Counted from the first letter of the stretch, positions 50,316 to 61,015 are shown. The stretch: DNA of 64,000 nucleotides from Pseudomonadota bacterium (GCA_022566735.1 JADFIG010000001.1:124001-188000), one strand, 5' to 3'. The notes: generated by a model not told the origin, from the letters alone. Program-made: numbers and translations.

Positions 50316-52436
50316 ATGGCTGTTCCTCAACGGTCCCGCGCCCCTCGCGCACAGGCTGCAACCGAAGCCCCTTCTCGTGCCCAGCCTGAGCCGCAAGCGA
50401 CGGCCCGGCCGTCTCCTGCCAGGAAAGCCGCGGCCGCCAAAACCGCTGCGCCCAAAGCAAGCGCCAAGGCCGCCGCCCAAGCCCCTGCCAGGAAGGCCGC
50501 AGCCCGCAAGGCCGGCACCGCCCAGGCCCCGCGATCCGAGGCCGTGCAGTCCGAGGCCGTGCATGGCGCTCAAGGCAGTCAGCCTGGCACCCAGACCCCG
50601 TTCGACGCCAACGCCTTTTTCTCGATGCCGGGGGCGATGTCCGGCGTGATGCAGGGCGCCCTGCCCGGTGCCGCAGAGGTGTTCGCAGGCTGGCGCCAGG
50701 CGTTCTCGGGCCAGCCTTTCGCCGGCCAGCCCTTTGGCGCTCAGCCGTTCGCTGCGCCGCAAGGCCTGCCCGCGCTGCAGCCGATGGCCAAGGCCATGGG
50801 CGCGATGGGCCAGAGCATGGGCGCGACCCTGCAGTCCCTCGCCGGCCTGAGCATCCCCGCCGGGCAGCTCCAGTCCATCCAGCAGGAGTACCTGCAGCAG
50901 GCCAGCGCGCTGTGGAACCAGGCGCTGAACCAGCCCGCCGAGGTCCAGCTGTCCGACAAGCGTTTCGCCGCGCCCGAATGGACGAAGCAGCCCGGCAGCG
51001 CCTTCATGGCCGCCATGTACCTGCTCAACGCCCGCACCCTGCAGCGCCTGGCCGACAACCTGCAAGGCGATGAAAAGGCCCGCCAGCGCGTGCGCTTCGC
51101 AGTGCAGCAATGGGCCGATGCCGCAGCGCCCTCGAACTTCCTGGCCTTCAACCCCGAGGTGCTGGCCAAGGCCGTGTCCACCAAGGGCGAAAGCCTCAGC
51201 CAGGGCCTGCAGCACCTCTTCAACGACATCCGCCAGGGCCACATGTCCCAGACGGACGAAAGCGTCTTCGAAGTCGGCGTGAACGTGGCCACCACCGAGG
51301 GTTCGGTGGTGTTCGAGAACGCCTACTTCCAGCTCATCGAGTACAAGCCGCTGACGCCCAAGGTGCACGAAACGCCTTTCCTGTTCGTGCCGCCCTGCAT
51401 CAACAAGTACTACATCCTCGACCTGCAGCCGGACAACTCCGTGGTGCGCTACCTGCTGTCGCAGGGCCACCGCGTGTTCATGGTCAGCTGGGTCAATGCC
51501 GATGACAGCCTGGCGCAGGCCACCTGGGACGACTACGTCGAGCACGGCGTGGTGCAGGCCATCGACGTCACCCGCGACATCACCGGCGCCGACCAGATCA
51601 ACGCGCTGGGCTTCTGCGTGGGCGGCACCCTGATCGCCACCGCCCTGGCCACCCTGGCCGCACAAGGCAAGAAGCCGGTGAAGAGCCTGACCCTGCTCAC
51701 CGCCTTCCTGGACTTCGTCAACACCGGCACCATGGACGTGTTCGTGGACGAGGCCATGGTGCGCATGCGCGAGATGACCATCGGCCCCAACAGCCCGGCC
51801 AAGGGCGGCCTGATGCGCGGCGGCGAACTGGCCACGACCTTCTCTTTCCTGCGCGCCAACGACCTGGTCTGGAACTACGTCATCGGCAACTACCTCAAGG
51901 GCGAAATGCCCCCGGCCTTCGACCTGCTCTACTGGAACAGCGACAGCACCAACCTGCCGGGCCCGATGTACACCTGGTACCTGCGCAACACCTACCTGGA
52001 AAACAAGCTGTGCCAGCCCGGCGCGGTGACGGTCTGCGGCGTGCCGCTGGACATGCGCCGCCTGGACATGCCCACCTTCATCTACGGCTCGCGCGAAGAC
52101 CACATCGTGCCCTGGGACAGCGCCTACGCGTCCACCCAGGTCGTCACCGGGCCGACCACTTTCGTGCTGGGTGCCTCCGGCCACATCGCCGGCGTCATCA
52201 ACCCGCCCGAGAAGAAAAAACGCAGCCACTGGACGAGCTCGGCACGGCGCTTGCCTGCAACCGGCCAGGCCTGGCTGGAAGCGGCCCAGGAACAGCCCGG
52301 CAGCTGGTGGCCGGTCTGGGCCGAGTGGCTGGCATCCCATGCAGGCGACATGGTGCCTGCCCCCCGTCAACCTGGCAGCAAGCAGTACCCTGTCATCGAA
52401 GCCGCGCCTGGCCGGTATGTGAAGCGCAAGGCGTGA
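50316..52436 (+). CDS. phaC: Class I PHA synthase with Lys/Ala-rich N-terminal extension
   Basis: A 706-residue poly(3-hydroxybutyrate) synthase. Lipase-like box GFCVGG with C434, then D595 in REDHIVPW and H623 in GHIAGVINPP. Spacing equals Cupriavidus PhaC (C319, D480, H508), so about 115 extra N-terminal residues are present. This extension begins with an Ala/Lys/Pro-rich stretch resembling histone H1-like tails (about 28-75), then Gly/Met/Gln-rich segments. ATG 50316 is chosen by AGGAGA 5 bases upstream. Operon with phaA and phaB; a stem GGCCCGC-cacaa-GCGGGCC (52441-52459) stands between phaC and phaA. Confidence 0.94.
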   Translation: MAVPQRSRAPRAQAATEAPSRAQPEPQATARPSPARKAAAAKTAAPKASAKAAAQAPARKAAARKAGTAQAPRSEAVQSEAVHGAQGSQPGTQTPFDANAFFSMPGAMSGVMQGALPGAAEVFAGWRQAFSGQPFAGQPFGAQPFAAPQGLPALQPMAKAMGAMGQSMGATLQSLAGLSIPAGQLQSIQQEYLQQASALWNQALNQPAEVQLSDKRFAAPEWTKQPGSAFMAAMYLLNARTLQRLADNLQGDEKARQRVRFAVQQWADAAAPSNFLAFNPEVLAKAVSTKGESLSQGLQHLFNDIRQGHMSQTDESVFEVGVNVATTEGSVVFENAYFQLIEYKPLTPKVHETPFLFVPPCINKYYILDLQPDNSVVRYLLSQGHRVFMVSWVNADDSLAQATWDDYVEHGVVQAIDVTRDITGADQINALGFCVGGTLIATALATLAAQGKKPVKSLTLLTAFLDFVNTGTMDVFVDEAMVRMREMTIGPNSPAKGGLMRGGELATTFSFLRANDLVWNYVIGNYLKGEMPPAFDLLYWNSDSTNLPGPMYTWYLRNTYLENKLCQPGAVTVCGVPLDMRRLDMPTFIYGSREDHIVPWDSAYASTQVVTGPTTFVLGASGHIAGVINPPEKKKRSHWTSSARRLPATGQAWLEAAQEQPGSWWPVWAEWLASHAGDMVPAPRQPGSKQYPVIEAAPGRYVKRKA

Positions 52437-52507
52437 TCCTGGCCCGCCACAAGCGGGCCGCACCGTTTCCGCAACCCTGAGCGGAACCCCCTCTTTTGGA
52501 GAAGAGC

Positions 52508-53686
52508 ATGTCTGACATCGTCATCGTGGCAGCCGCACGCACCGCCGTCGGCAAATTCGGCGGCACCCTCGCCAAGACCCCCGCGTCCGAGTTGGGCGCC
52601 ATCGTCATCCAGGATTTGCTGCGCCGCAGCGGCCTGGCCGGTGACCAGGTCAGCGAAGTCATCCTGGGCCAGGTGCTGCAGGCCGGTTGCGGCCAGAACC
52701 CCGCGCGCCAGGCCGTCATCAAGTCGGGTCTGCCCAACACGGTGCCCGCCATGACGATCAACAAGGTCTGCGGTTCCGGCCTGAAGGCCGTGATGCTCGC
52801 TGCCCAGGCCATCCGCGACGGTGACGCCGAGATCGTGATTGCCGGCGGCCAGGAAAACATGAGCGCCTCTCCGCACGTGGTGCCCAACTCGCGCGACGGC
52901 CAGCGCATGGGCAACTGGAGCATGGTGGATTCCATGATCAACGACGGCCTGTGGGACGTGTACAACCAGTACCACATGGGCATCACCGCCGAGAACGTCG
53001 CCAAGCAGTACGGCATCAGCCGCGAAGCGCAGGACGCCCTGGCCCTGGCCTCGCAGCAAAAAGCCGCTGCGGCCCAGGAAGCCGGCAAGTTCAAGGACGA
53101 GATCGTGCCCGTGCACATCCCGCAGAAGAAGGGCGACCCCCTGGTGTTCGATGCCGACGAGTTCATCAACCGCAAGACCACGGCCGACGTGCTGGCTGGC
53201 CTGCGCCCGGCTTTCGACAAGGCGGGCTCGGTCACCGCGGGCAATGCCTCTGGCATCAACGACGGTGCTGCCGCGGTCATGGTCATGAGCGCCAGGAAGG
53301 CCGAACAACTGGGCCTGAAGGTGCTGGGCCGCATCGCCTCTTACGCCAGCGCTGGCCTGGACCCCGCCACCATGGGCATGGGCCCGGTGCCCGCATCCCG
53401 CCGTGCCCTGGAGCGCGCCGGCTGGAAGGCCGCCGACCTGGACCTGCTGGAAATCAACGAAGCCTTCGCGGCCCAGGCCTGCGCCGTGCACCAGGAAATG
53501 GGCTGGGACACCAGCAAGGTGAACGTCAACGGTGGCGCCATCGCCATCGGTCACCCCATCGGTGCCTCCGGCTGTCGCATCCTGGTCACGCTGCTGCACG
53601 AAATGGCCCGCCGCGACGCCAGGAAGGGCATCGCATCGCTGTGCATCGGTGGTGGCATGGGCGTGGCCCTGACCATCGAGCGCTGA
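52508..53686 (+). CDS. phaA: Acetyl-CoA acetyltransferase PhaA (thiolase)
   Basis: A 392-residue biosynthetic thiolase that joins two acetyl-CoA molecules, the first step of PHB synthesis. Catalytic C88 in [12 protein letters not shown]349 in GHPIGASG and C379 in LCIGGGMG are in place. ATG 52508 ([15 protein letters not shown]) preferred; GGAGAAGAG lies just before. Lies between phaC and phaB. Confidence 0.95.
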   Translation: MSDIVIVAAARTAVGKFGGTLAKTPASELGAIVIQDLLRRSGLAGDQVSEVILGQVLQAGCGQNPARQAVIKSGLPNTVPAMTINKVCGSGLKAVMLAAQAIRDGDAEIVIAGGQENMSASPHVVPNSRDGQRMGNWSMVDSMINDGLWDVYNQYHMGITAENVAKQYGISREAQDALALASQQKAAAAQEAGKFKDEIVPVHIPQKKGDPLVFDADEFINRKTTADVLAGLRPAFDKAGSVTAGNASGINDGAAAVMVMSARKAEQLGLKVLGRIASYASAGLDPATMGMGPVPASRRALERAGWKAADLDLLEINEAFAAQACAVHQEMGWDTSKVNVNGGAIAIGHPIGASGCRILVTLLHEMARRDARKGIASLCIGGGMGVALTIER

Positions 53687-53752
53687 CCCGCAACCCATTC
53701 ACACCAAAGACTGTCGAATCGCAGTCATCAACCCGAGAAAGAGGAGCATTTC

Positions 53753-54490
53753 ATGAGTCAAAAAGTGGCCTACGTGACCGGTGGCATGGGTGGCATCGGC
53801 ACCGCCATCTGCCAGCGTCTGCACAAGGATGGTTTCAAGGTCATCGCCGGTTGCGGCCCCAGCCGTGACCACGCCAAGTGGCTGGACGAGCAAAAGGCCC
53901 TGGGCTACACCTTCTACGCCTCGGTCGGCAACGTCTCCGACTGGGACTCCACCGTCGAAGCGTTCAAGAAGACCAAGGCCGAGCACGGTCCGATCGACGT
54001 GCTGGTGAACAACGCCGGCATCACCAAGGACGGCATGTTCCGCAAGATGAGCAAGGGCGACTGGGACGCGGTGATCGACACCAACCTCAACAGCCTGTTC
54101 AACGTCACCAAGCAGGTGATCGACGACATGGTGGACCGTGGTTGGGGCCGCATCGTCAACATCAGCTCGGTCAACGGCGAGAAGGGCCAGTTCGGCCAGA
54201 CCAACTACTCCGCTGCCAAGGCGGGCATGCACGGCTTCACCATGGCCCTGGCCCAGGAAGTGGCCAACAAGGGCGTGACGGTGAACACCGTGTCGCCGGG
54301 CTACATCGGCACGGAGATGGTCCGCTCCATCCGCCAGGACGTGCTCGACAAGATCGTCGCGACCATCCCCGTGAAGCGCCTGGGCACGCCGGAGGAAATC
54401 GCCTCCATGGTGGCCTGGGTGTCCAGCGACGAGTCCGGCTTTGCCACCGGCGCCGACTTCTCGGTCAACGGCGGCCTGCACATGGGTTGA
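53753..54490 (+). CDS. phaB: Acetoacetyl-CoA reductase PhaB
   Basis: A 245-residue SDR that reduces acetoacetyl-CoA to (R)-3-hydroxybutyryl-CoA with NADPH. NADP-binding GGMGGIG near the start, catalytic Ser in NISSVNG and YSAAK (Tyr and Lys). Ribosome site GAGGAG 8 bases upstream. Last gene of the operon, with a terminator 60 bases downstream. Confidence 0.95.
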   Translation: MSQKVAYVTGGMGGIGTAICQRLHKDGFKVIAGCGPSRDHAKWLDEQKALGYTFYASVGNVSDWDSTVEAFKKTKAEHGPIDVLVNNAGITKDGMFRKMSKGDWDAVIDTNLNSLFNVTKQVIDDMVDRGWGRIVNISSVNGEKGQFGQTNYSAAKAGMHGFTMALAQEVANKGVTVNTVSPGYIGTEMVRSIRQDVLDKIVATIPVKRLGTPEEIASMVAWVSSDESGFATGADFSVNGGLHMG

Positions 54491-54545
54491 TGCCCGGGAG
54501 GCTTTGGCCTCCTGTGGTGGCAGGTCCTGCTGCCGAGCCCTCCCG

Positions 54546-54580
54546 AGCCCCTTCCGGCTTCATGCCCGAAGGGGCTTTTT
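54546..54580 (+). terminator. Terminator of the pha operon
   Basis: AGCCCCTTC - cggcttcatgccc - GAAGGGGCT followed by T5. A 9-bp perfect stem. Confidence 0.9.
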
Positions 54581-54581
54581 G

Positions 54582-54866
54582 TCAGGCCGCGGCCTCCTGC
54601 TCCAGGACCAGGCGATCCAGGGCGGCGCAGACCTCGGCGAAGCGGCCGACGATGACCGTGCGGCGCGCGTCCTGCGGGTCGGCGGAGATGCGCAGGCGCG
54701 GGGTGCTGCGCTGTGCCACCTGGCTGCGCGGCGGGGTGCCCCAGGGCGTGATGGGGCGGGGGCGCACCGGTGCGGTGCTGCTGGGGCGCGCGGGTTGGCC
54801 GGGGTCGCCGGCCACCAGGGCCTGCTGCTGACGAACGGCGAAAGCACGTGCGAGGTGGTGAATCAT
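54582..54866 (-). CDS. Unrecognised short protein
   Basis: 94 residues from ATG 54866 (MIHHLARAFAVRQQQAL). A Pro/Arg/Ser-rich central part is followed by RTVIVGRFAEVCAALDRLVLE, likely an amphipathic helix. No family seen. Convergent to phaB, its end is next to the pha terminator. It could be a small regulator, but support is only frame and start. Confidence 0.4.
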   Translation of the reverse strand: MIHHLARAFAVRQQQALVAGDPGQPARPSSTAPVRPRPITPWGTPPRSQVAQRSTPRLRISADPQDARRTVIVGRFAEVCAALDRLVLEQEAAA

Positions 54867-55003
54867 GTTGAACTCCGTGATGCTGAGGAAGTTCGGCAGG
54901 ATTCGGACAAGGACCACCATGCGGGATCGCGCTCGCCCGCCAGGGGACGGCGCAAATGCCCGCCACCCGCATGGTGGCGACGGATGCGATCAGGCGGCTG
55001 AAC

Positions 55004-55714
55004 TCAGTTCAGCACCTGGTTGCGGATCAGGCCCACGGCCAGCCCTTCGAGCTCGAAATCGGCCGAATCGGGGGGGACGACGATGGGTTGGAAATCGGGG
55101 TTCTCGGGTAGCAGCTCGATGCCCTGGGCCGTGCGCTGGAAGCGCTTGACGGTGACCTCGTCGCCCAGGCGGGCCACGACGATCTGGCCATTGCGGGCTT
55201 CGCGGGTGCGGGCCACGGCCAGCAGGTCGCCGTCGAGGATGCCGATGTCTTTCATGCTCATGCCGCGCACGCGCAGCAGGTAGTCGGGGCGACGCGCGAA
55301 CAGGCTGGGCTCGACCGCGTAGGTGTGCTCGACGTGCTCCTGGGCCAGGATGGGGCTGCCGGCGGCCACGCGGCCCACCAGCGGCAGCACCAGCTGTTCC
55401 AGGCCGGGCAGGGCGAGGTTGAAGGGCAGGCCGCTGCCCCCATCGACCTCCTGGCCCTTGCGGCGGCTTTCGTTGACGGTGCGCAGGGTCCCGGCCTTGA
55501 GGCGGATGCCGCGCGAGGTGCCGCCAACCAGCTCGATGACGCCTTTGCGGGCCAGGGCCTGCAGGTGTTCTTCCGCGGCGTTGACCGAACGGAAGCCCAG
55601 TTCGGAGGCGATTTCAGCCCGGGTGGGCGGCGCACCGGTGCGCGCGATGCTGCGTTGGATCAGCTCAAAGATCTGTTGCTGGCGCGGCGTGAGTTTGGGT
55701 TTATCGTTGGTCAT
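55004..55714 (-). CDS. lexA: LexA repressor of the SOS response
   Basis: A 236-residue LexA. Winged HTH (about 8-70, [35 protein letters not shown]). Self-cleavage site A118-G119 in GRVAAGSPI, catalytic S153 in RGMSMKDIG and K190 in DEVTVKRF. Start ATG 55712-55714. A pair of LexA-type boxes lies about 45-80 bases upstream (55760-55793), as expected for autoregulation. The asparaginase is divergent. Confidence 0.95.
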   Translation of the reverse strand: MTNDKPKLTPRQQQIFELIQRSIARTGAPPTRAEIASELGFRSVNAAEEHLQALARKGVIELVGGTSRGIRLKAGTLRTVNESRRKGQEVDGGSGLPFNLALPGLEQLVLPLVGRVAAGSPILAQEHVEHTYAVEPSLFARRPDYLLRVRGMSMKDIGILDGDLLAVARTREARNGQIVVARLGDEVTVKRFQRTAQGIELLPENPDFQPIVVPPDSADFELEGLAVGLIRNQVLN

Positions 55715-55759
55715 CGCAACTTGGGTGGGGAGCGGGCCCCAGGCGGATCGTCGTGATGG

Positions 55760-55775
55760 CTGTGATTTTATACAG
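55760..55775. promoter_or_regulatory. LexA box 1
   Basis: CTGT-gattttat-ACAG, a perfect match to the CTGT-N8-ACAG consensus. About 46 bases before lexA; autoregulation of lexA and possibly of the divergent gene. Confidence 0.88.
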
Positions 55776-55777
55776 GA

Positions 55778-55793
55778 CTGTTCGGATGTCCAG
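55778..55793. promoter_or_regulatory. LexA box 2 (weaker)
   Basis: CTGT-tcggatgt-CCAG, one mismatch from the consensus, 18 bases from box 1 (center to center). Double operators at lexA occur in E. coli as well. Confidence 0.6.
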
Positions 55794-55832
55794 TGTTTTT
55801 GTGCAACACCCCTGCCGCGGGCGGGAGGCGCC

Positions 55833-56867
55833 GTGGGGCAGGTGCTGATCCTGGGCACCGGCGGCACCATCGCCGGCACGGGCAGCGACCCCCACCGGGC
55901 CTGGGCCTACCGGGCGGCGCAGTTGGGCGTGGCCGAGCTGGTCGCCGCGGTGCCGGCGCTGGCCGGCGTGCAGCTGCGCACGCGCCAGGTCGCGCAGGTC
56001 GACAGCAAGGACATGGCCTGGCCGGTGTGGCAGGCCATGGCCCAGGCGCTCGACGAGGCCCTGCGCGACGAGGCCATCGAGGCCGTCGTCGTCACCCACG
56101 GCACCGACACGCTGGAAGAAACCGCGTTCCTGTTGCACCAGCTCGACGATGGCCGCAAGCCCATCGTGTTGACCGCGGCCATGCGCCCGGCCACCGCGCC
56201 CGATGCCGATGGGCCGCGCAACCTGCTGGATGCGGTGCGGGTGGCGCGCGCGGCGGCGTCGTGCGGCTGGGGCGGGGTGGTGGCCGTGCTGCACGGCCGC
56301 GTGTGGTCGGGCGCCCAGGTGCGCAAGGCCCACAGCCATGCGCTGGACGCCTTCGATGGCGGCGGCGCGGCGCCCCTGGCCACCTTGCTGCCGCGGGCGG
56401 AGGGCTCCCAGTCAGCCGCAGCGGATGCGGTGTGGGAAGCCGGGGCCGCGCCCTGGCCCGCGGGGGGCGGTCTGGGCTGGGCCTTGCTGCGGCAGCCAGA
56501 AGCAAAGACGCCACCGCGCGTCGAGGTCGTCTTCAGCCATGCCGATGCCGATGGCTGGCTGGTGGATGCGGCCTTGCGCCAGTCGGCCGACGACGCCCGC
56601 GCCAGCGATCCGCAAGGCCGTGCGCAGGCACTGCGCGGCCTGGTGGTGGCGGCGACCGGCCACGGCACGGTGCACGCGCGCCTGGAGGCGGCATTGCAGC
56701 GGGCCGAGGCGGCGGGCGTGGTGGTCTGGCGCAGCAGCCGCGTGGCACGTGGCGGCGTGATGCCGCGCGATGGCGACGTCTGGCCAGCGGCCGGCACCTT
56801 GACGCCCGCGCAGGCCCGCGTGGCCCTGCAGCTGCAACTCTTGCGGGCGCAGACCGAGCCTGCCTGA
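55833..56867 (+). CDS. L-asparaginase family protein
   Basis: A 344-residue type I/II asparaginase-like enzyme. TGGTIAGTG with T12 and [15 protein letters not shown] (second catalytic motif) can be read; [11 protein letters not shown] and [18 protein letters not shown] follow. No signal peptide, so cytoplasmic. GTG 55833 has GGGAGG 5 bases before. C-terminal domain has two atypical Ala/Arg-rich stretches. Shares its promoter region with lexA. Confidence 0.9.
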   Translation: MGQVLILGTGGTIAGTGSDPHRAWAYRAAQLGVAELVAAVPALAGVQLRTRQVAQVDSKDMAWPVWQAMAQALDEALRDEAIEAVVVTHGTDTLEETAFLLHQLDDGRKPIVLTAAMRPATAPDADGPRNLLDAVRVARAAASCGWGGVVAVLHGRVWSGAQVRKAHSHALDAFDGGGAAPLATLLPRAEGSQSAAADAVWEAGAAPWPAGGGLGWALLRQPEAKTPPRVEVVFSHADADGWLVDAALRQSADDARASDPQGRAQALRGLVVAATGHGTVHARLEAALQRAEAAGVVVWRSSRVARGGVMPRDGDVWPAAGTLTPAQARVALQLQLLRAQTEPA

Positions 56868-56886
56868 AGGCGGGCCCGGGCGGGGC

Positions 56887-57645
56887 TCAGCGCCCGCCGC
56901 TGACGTCCAGGATGGCGCCTGCGGTGTAGCTGGCCTCGTCCGACATCAGCCAGGCGATCGCCTGGGCCACTTCCTCGGGGTGGGCGGCGCGGCCCATCGG
57001 CAAGGCGGGGGCCATCAGCCGGGCGCGGTCGGGCTCGCCGCCGGTGGCGTGGATGCCCGTGTCGGTGATGCCCGGGCGCACCGCCGACACCCGCACGCCT
57101 TCGCCGGCCACCTCGCGGGCCAGGCCCTGGGTGAAGACGTCGATGGCGCCTTTGCTGGCGGCGTAATCCACGTACTGCGCCGGCGAGCCGGAACGCACCG
57201 CGCTGCTCGACACGTTGACGATGACGCCGCCCTGGCCACCATGCCGGCGCGACATGCGCCGCACAGCCTCACGGGCGCACAGCATCGGCCCCAGCACGTT
57301 GACGGCCAGCATGCGCTGCAGGCGCGCGGTGCTCATGGCGTCCAGGCGCGCGGTCTGGTCGACGATGCCGGCGTTGTTGACCAGGCCGGTGAGTGGCAGC
57401 GAAGCCTTGTCCACTGCAGCGAACAGCGACAGGACCTGGGCCTCAGCGGCGAGGTCGGCCTGAGCGATGATGGCGGATGGCGCCCCCAGGCGCAGGCAAT
57501 CGGCGGCCACCGCCTGCGCCAGATCGGCGCGGTGGGCGAAGTGGATGATCAGCGCGTGGCCGCGTTGTGCCAGCGAGCGGGCGGTGGCCGCGCCGATGCC
57601 CTGGCTGGCGCCGGTGACGAGGGTGAAGGCGGTCGGTGTCGTCAT
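56887..57645 (-). CDS. SDR-family oxidoreductase
   Basis: A 252-residue SDR. NAD(P) site TGASQGIGAAT, NNAG, VNVSSSAV (Ser) and YAASK (Tyr and Lys), C-terminal VSGGR. Substrate not determined. ATG 57645 (MTTPTAFTLVTG) is preferred over ATG 57657. Divergent from the macA-like gene, only 61 bases between starts. Confidence 0.9.
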   Translation of the reverse strand: MTTPTAFTLVTGASQGIGAATARSLAQRGHALIIHFAHRADLAQAVAADCLRLGAPSAIIAQADLAAEAQVLSLFAAVDKASLPLTGLVNNAGIVDQTARLDAMSTARLQRMLAVNVLGPMLCAREAVRRMSRRHGGQGGVIVNVSSSAVRSGSPAQYVDYAASKGAIDVFTQGLAREVAGEGVRVSAVRPGITDTGIHATGGEPDRARLMAPALPMGRAAHPEEVAQAIAWLMSDEASYTAGAILDVSGGR

Positions 57646-57706
57646 CTTTACTTTCACTTAACCTGTGAACATCTGTTTGTAAACCTGCGCTTGAGACACT
57701 GGCGGC

Positions 57707-58954
57707 ATGACTAGCTTGAACAAGAATACTTCGTGGATCCGGTCCTGGTTGTCCGGCTGGCGCCTGTTGCTGCTGCTGTTGGTGCTGGCGGGCGCGGCCT
57801 GGGGCGTCAAGCGGACCTGGTTCGCGCCCCCGCCCGAGCCCCAGGTGATCACGGCCAAGGCCGAGGTCGGTGACATCGAAGACACCGTGCTGGCCAGCGG
57901 CACCATCGAGGCCGAGCAGGAGGTCAGCGTGGGTGCGCAGGTGTCAGGCCAGATCAAGCGCCTGTACGTGCAGCTGGGCGACAAGGTCCAGCGTGGCCAG
58001 CTGGTCGCCGAGATCGACTCCACCACGCAGCGCAACACCCTGCGCAATGCCGAGGCCCAGGTCGCGCTGCTGGAGGCGCAACTGCGCTCCAAACAGGCGG
58101 TGCTGCGCCAGGCCGAGCTGAATTTCAAGCGCACGCAGGACCTGCTCAAGATCGATGCCGGCTCCCGTGCCGATTTTGACAACGCGGAGGCCGCCCTGGG
58201 CACGGCCCGTGCCGACATCGGCGCGCTGCAGGCCCAGATCCGCCAGGCCAACATCTCGGTGGACACGGCCCGTGTCAACCTGGGCTACACGCGCATCACC
58301 GCGCCCATCGATGGCGTGGTCATGGCCGTCATCGCCGAAGAGGGCCGCACCGTGAACGCCTTGCAGTCGGCGCCCACCATCATCAAGCTGGCCAAGCTCG
58401 ACAAGGTGCAGATCAAGGCGCAGATCTCCGAGGCCGACGTGGTGCGCGTCAAGCCCGGCCTGCCGGTGTACTTCACCATCCTGGGCGAGCCGATGCACCG
58501 CTACGAGGCCACCTTGCGTGGCATCGAGCCTGCGCCCGAGTCCGAGCAGACCGACAGCAGCACCAAGACGACCACCTCCTCGTCCACCGCGTCCACGGCC
58601 GCGGCGATCTATTACAACGGCCTGTTCGACGTGCCCAACCCTGAAGGCAAGCTGCGCATCGCCATGACCGCGCAGGTCTTCATCGTGCTGGCCCAGGCCG
58701 ACAAGGTGCTGACCATCCCGGCCTCGGCGCTGGGCAAGCGCGACCGCCAGACCAAGGCCTATGCCGTGCGCGTGCTGGAGAGCCGTGACACGCACAAGGA
58801 GGTCGTGACCCGGCAGGTCAAGATCGGGCTGAACAACCGCGTCACGGCCCAGGTGCTCGATGGCCTCAAGGAAGGCGACCTGGTGGTGGTCGGCGAAGCG
58901 GCGGCGGGCAATGGCTCAGGCACGGGCCAGCGCCGTCCGCCGAGCATGTTCTGA
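57707..58954 (+). CDS. macA: MacA-type efflux adaptor
   Basis: A 415-residue membrane-fusion protein: anchor (about 17-36), lipoyl half (GQIKRLYVQLGDKVQRGQLVAEID), alpha-hairpin (about 100-185), second half (RITAPIDGVVMAVIAEEGRTV) and beta-barrel with a Ser/Thr-rich insert (about 280-300). First gene of an adaptor-ABC-OMF operon, 15 bases from the next gene. Exports macrolide-like or other lipophilic compounds in related systems. Confidence 0.9.
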   Translation: MTSLNKNTSWIRSWLSGWRLLLLLLVLAGAAWGVKRTWFAPPPEPQVITAKAEVGDIEDTVLASGTIEAEQEVSVGAQVSGQIKRLYVQLGDKVQRGQLVAEIDSTTQRNTLRNAEAQVALLEAQLRSKQAVLRQAELNFKRTQDLLKIDAGSRADFDNAEAALGTARADIGALQAQIRQANISVDTARVNLGYTRITAPIDGVVMAVIAEEGRTVNALQSAPTIIKLAKLDKVQIKAQISEADVVRVKPGLPVYFTILGEPMHRYEATLRGIEPAPESEQTDSSTKTTTSSSTASTAAAIYYNGLFDVPNPEGKLRIAMTAQVFIVLAQADKVLTIPASALGKRDRQTKAYAVRVLESRDTHKEVVTRQVKIGLNNRVTAQVLDGLKEGDLVVVGEAAAGNGSGTGQRRPPSMF

Positions 58955-58969
58955 CGGGGCGGCCAAGCC

Positions 58970-61015
58970 ATGGACATGAGCGACACCGACCCCTGGCAGG
59001 CGCAGGCCCCCGACCGGGCGTGGAGCGCCGAGGGCAGCGCCGCGGCGGGCCCGGACACGCCGGCCCTGCTGGAAGTCAGCGACCTGTGGCGGGAGTTCCC
59101 CTCGGGCGATGGCACCGTGGCCGTGCTCAAGGGCGTGAACCTGCGCATCCATGCCGGCGAGATGGTGGCCATCATCGGCGCTTCGGGCTCGGGCAAATCC
59201 ACGCTGATGAACATCCTGGGTTGCCTGGACCGGCCCAGCCGCGGCACCTACCGCGTGGCCGGCCAGGCCACGGCCGAGATGGCGCCCGACGACCTGGCCC
59301 GCCTGCGCCGCGAGCACTTCGGCTTCATCTTCCAGCGCTACCACCTGATGGGCGACCTGACGGCCCTGGGCAATGCCGAGATCCCGGCCATCTACGCCGG
59401 CACGCCGGTGGGCCAGCGCCATGCCCGCACGCAGGCCTTGCTGGGCCGCCTGGGCCTGGGCGACCGCACCGGCCACCGGCCCGGGCAGCTGTCGGGGGGG
59501 CAGCAGCAGCGCGTGTCGATTGCGCGGGCGCTGATGAACGGCGGCGACGTCATCCTGGCCGACGAGCCCACGGGCGCGCTGGACAGCGTCAGCGGCGAAG
59601 AGGTGATGCGCATCCTGCAGGAGCTGCACGCCGAAGGCCACACCGTCATCATCGTCACCCACGACCCGAAGGTGGCGGCGCACGCCCAGCGCATCATCGA
59701 GGTGGCCGATGGCCAGATCGTGGCCGACCGCCGCACCGCCGAGCCCGCCCCGCAGCCACGCACCCTGCGCCACGAGACCGCCCGCCCGACGTCCTGGTCG
59801 GGGGCCCGTCTGGCCGACTGGGGGCGCTTCGCCGAGGCCTTCACCATGGCCTTGCGTGCCATGGCCGGACACCGGCTGCGCACCTTGCTGACCATGCTGG
59901 GCATCATCATCGGCATCGCCTCGGTGGTGTCCATGGTGGCGCTGGGCGAGGGCTCGCGCCAGCGCGTGCTCAAGGACATCGCGGCCATGGGCACCAACAC
60001 CATCGACCTCTACCCCGGCAAGAACTTCGGTGACCGCCAGGCCGGGCGCATCCGCACCCTGGTGCCGGCCGATGCCGAGGCGCTGGCCCGGCTCACCTTC
60101 GTCGACAGCGTCACGCCCAGCGTGAGCACCAGCGTGACCCTGCGGCGCGGCAATGCCGAAGCCACCGCCAATGTGGGCGGCGTGGGCGACCAGTTCTTCC
60201 GCGTCAAGGGCTACACCATCGCGCTGGGCCAGGCCTTCGATGCCGACAGCGTGCGCCGCCAGACGCAGGAGGCGGTCATCGACCCGAACACGCGCAAGGC
60301 GCTGTTCAGCGAGGGCGAAGACCCGGTGGGCCAGGTGATCTTCCTGGGCAATGTGCCGGTGCGGGTGGTGGCCGTGACGGCGCCCTCTGACAGCGGCTTC
60401 ATGGCCTCGGACAACCTCAACGTCTGGGTGCCCTACACCACGGCCATGCGCCGCCTGCTGGGGCAGAACCACGTGCGCAACATCACCGTGCGCATCAGCG
60501 ACGAGGCCAACCCGGCCGCGGCCGAGCAGGGCATCGTCAAGCTGGTCACGCAGCGCCATGGCACGCAGGACTTCTTCGTGCGCAACAGCGACAGCATCCG
60601 CCAGACCATCGAGAGCACCACGCAGACGATGACGCTGCTGATTTCGTCGATCGCCGTGATCTCGCTGATCGTGGGCGGCATCGGGGTGATGAACATCATG
60701 CTGGTGTCGGTCACCGAGCGCACCCAGGAGATCGGCGTGCGCATGGCCGTGGGCGCGCGCCAGGCCGACATCCTGCGCCAGTTCCTCATCGAGGCGGTGC
60801 TGGTCTGCCTGCTGGGCGGCATCCTGGGCATCGCGCTCGCGCTGGGCCTGGGCGTGGTCTTCGACAAGATCGGCGGCAGCTTCAGCATGGTCTATTCCAC
60901 CTCGTCCATCGTCACCGCCTTCGGGGTGTCCTCGCTGATCGGGGTGGTGTTCGGCTTCCTGCCAGCGCGCCGGGCCGCCCAGCTCGACCCGGTGGATGCC
61001 TTGAGTCGCCCCTGA
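58970..61015 (+). CDS. macB: MacB-type ABC transporter (ATPase plus permease)
   Basis: A 681-residue fused protein. ATPase domain (about 25-260) with Walker [12 protein letters not shown], signature [15 protein letters not shown] and Walker [13 protein letters not shown]; then helix (about 300-325), periplasmic MacB_PCD (about 326-540) and FtsX-type permease (about 550-681, with [29 protein letters not shown]). Works with the MacA-like adaptor and the NodT-like channel in the same operon. N-terminal 25 residues are a nonconserved Ala-rich tail. Confidence 0.94.
   Translation: MDMSDTDPWQAQAPDRAWSAEGSAAAGPDTPALLEVSDLWREFPSGDGTVAVLKGVNLRIHAGEMVAIIGASGSGKSTLMNILGCLDRPSRGTYRVAGQATAEMAPDDLARLRREHFGFIFQRYHLMGDLTALGNAEIPAIYAGTPVGQRHARTQALLGRLGLGDRTGHRPGQLSGGQQQRVSIARALMNGGDVILADEPTGALDSVSGEEVMRILQELHAEGHTVIIVTHDPKVAAHAQRIIEVADGQIVADRRTAEPAPQPRTLRHETARPTSWSGARLADWGRFAEAFTMALRAMAGHRLRTLLTMLGIIIGIASVVSMVALGEGSRQRVLKDIAAMGTNTIDLYPGKNFGDRQAGRIRTLVPADAEALARLTFVDSVTPSVSTSVTLRRGNAEATANVGGVGDQFFRVKGYTIALGQAFDADSVRRQTQEAVIDPNTRKALFSEGEDPVGQVIFLGNVPVRVVAVTAPSDSGFMASDNLNVWVPYTTAMRRLLGQNHVRNITVRISDEANPAAAEQGIVKLVTQRHGTQDFFVRNSDSIRQTIESTTQTMTLLISSIAVISLIVGGIGVMNIMLVSVTERTQEIGVRMAVGARQADILRQFLIEAVLVCLLGGILGIALALGLGVVFDKIGGSFSMVYSTSSIVTAFGVSSLIGVVFGFLPARRAAQLDPVDALSRP

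Noticed and set aside
54441-55001. Plus-strand frame after phaB
   Set aside because: Lies beyond the strong pha terminator and shows no recognisable protein or ribosome site.
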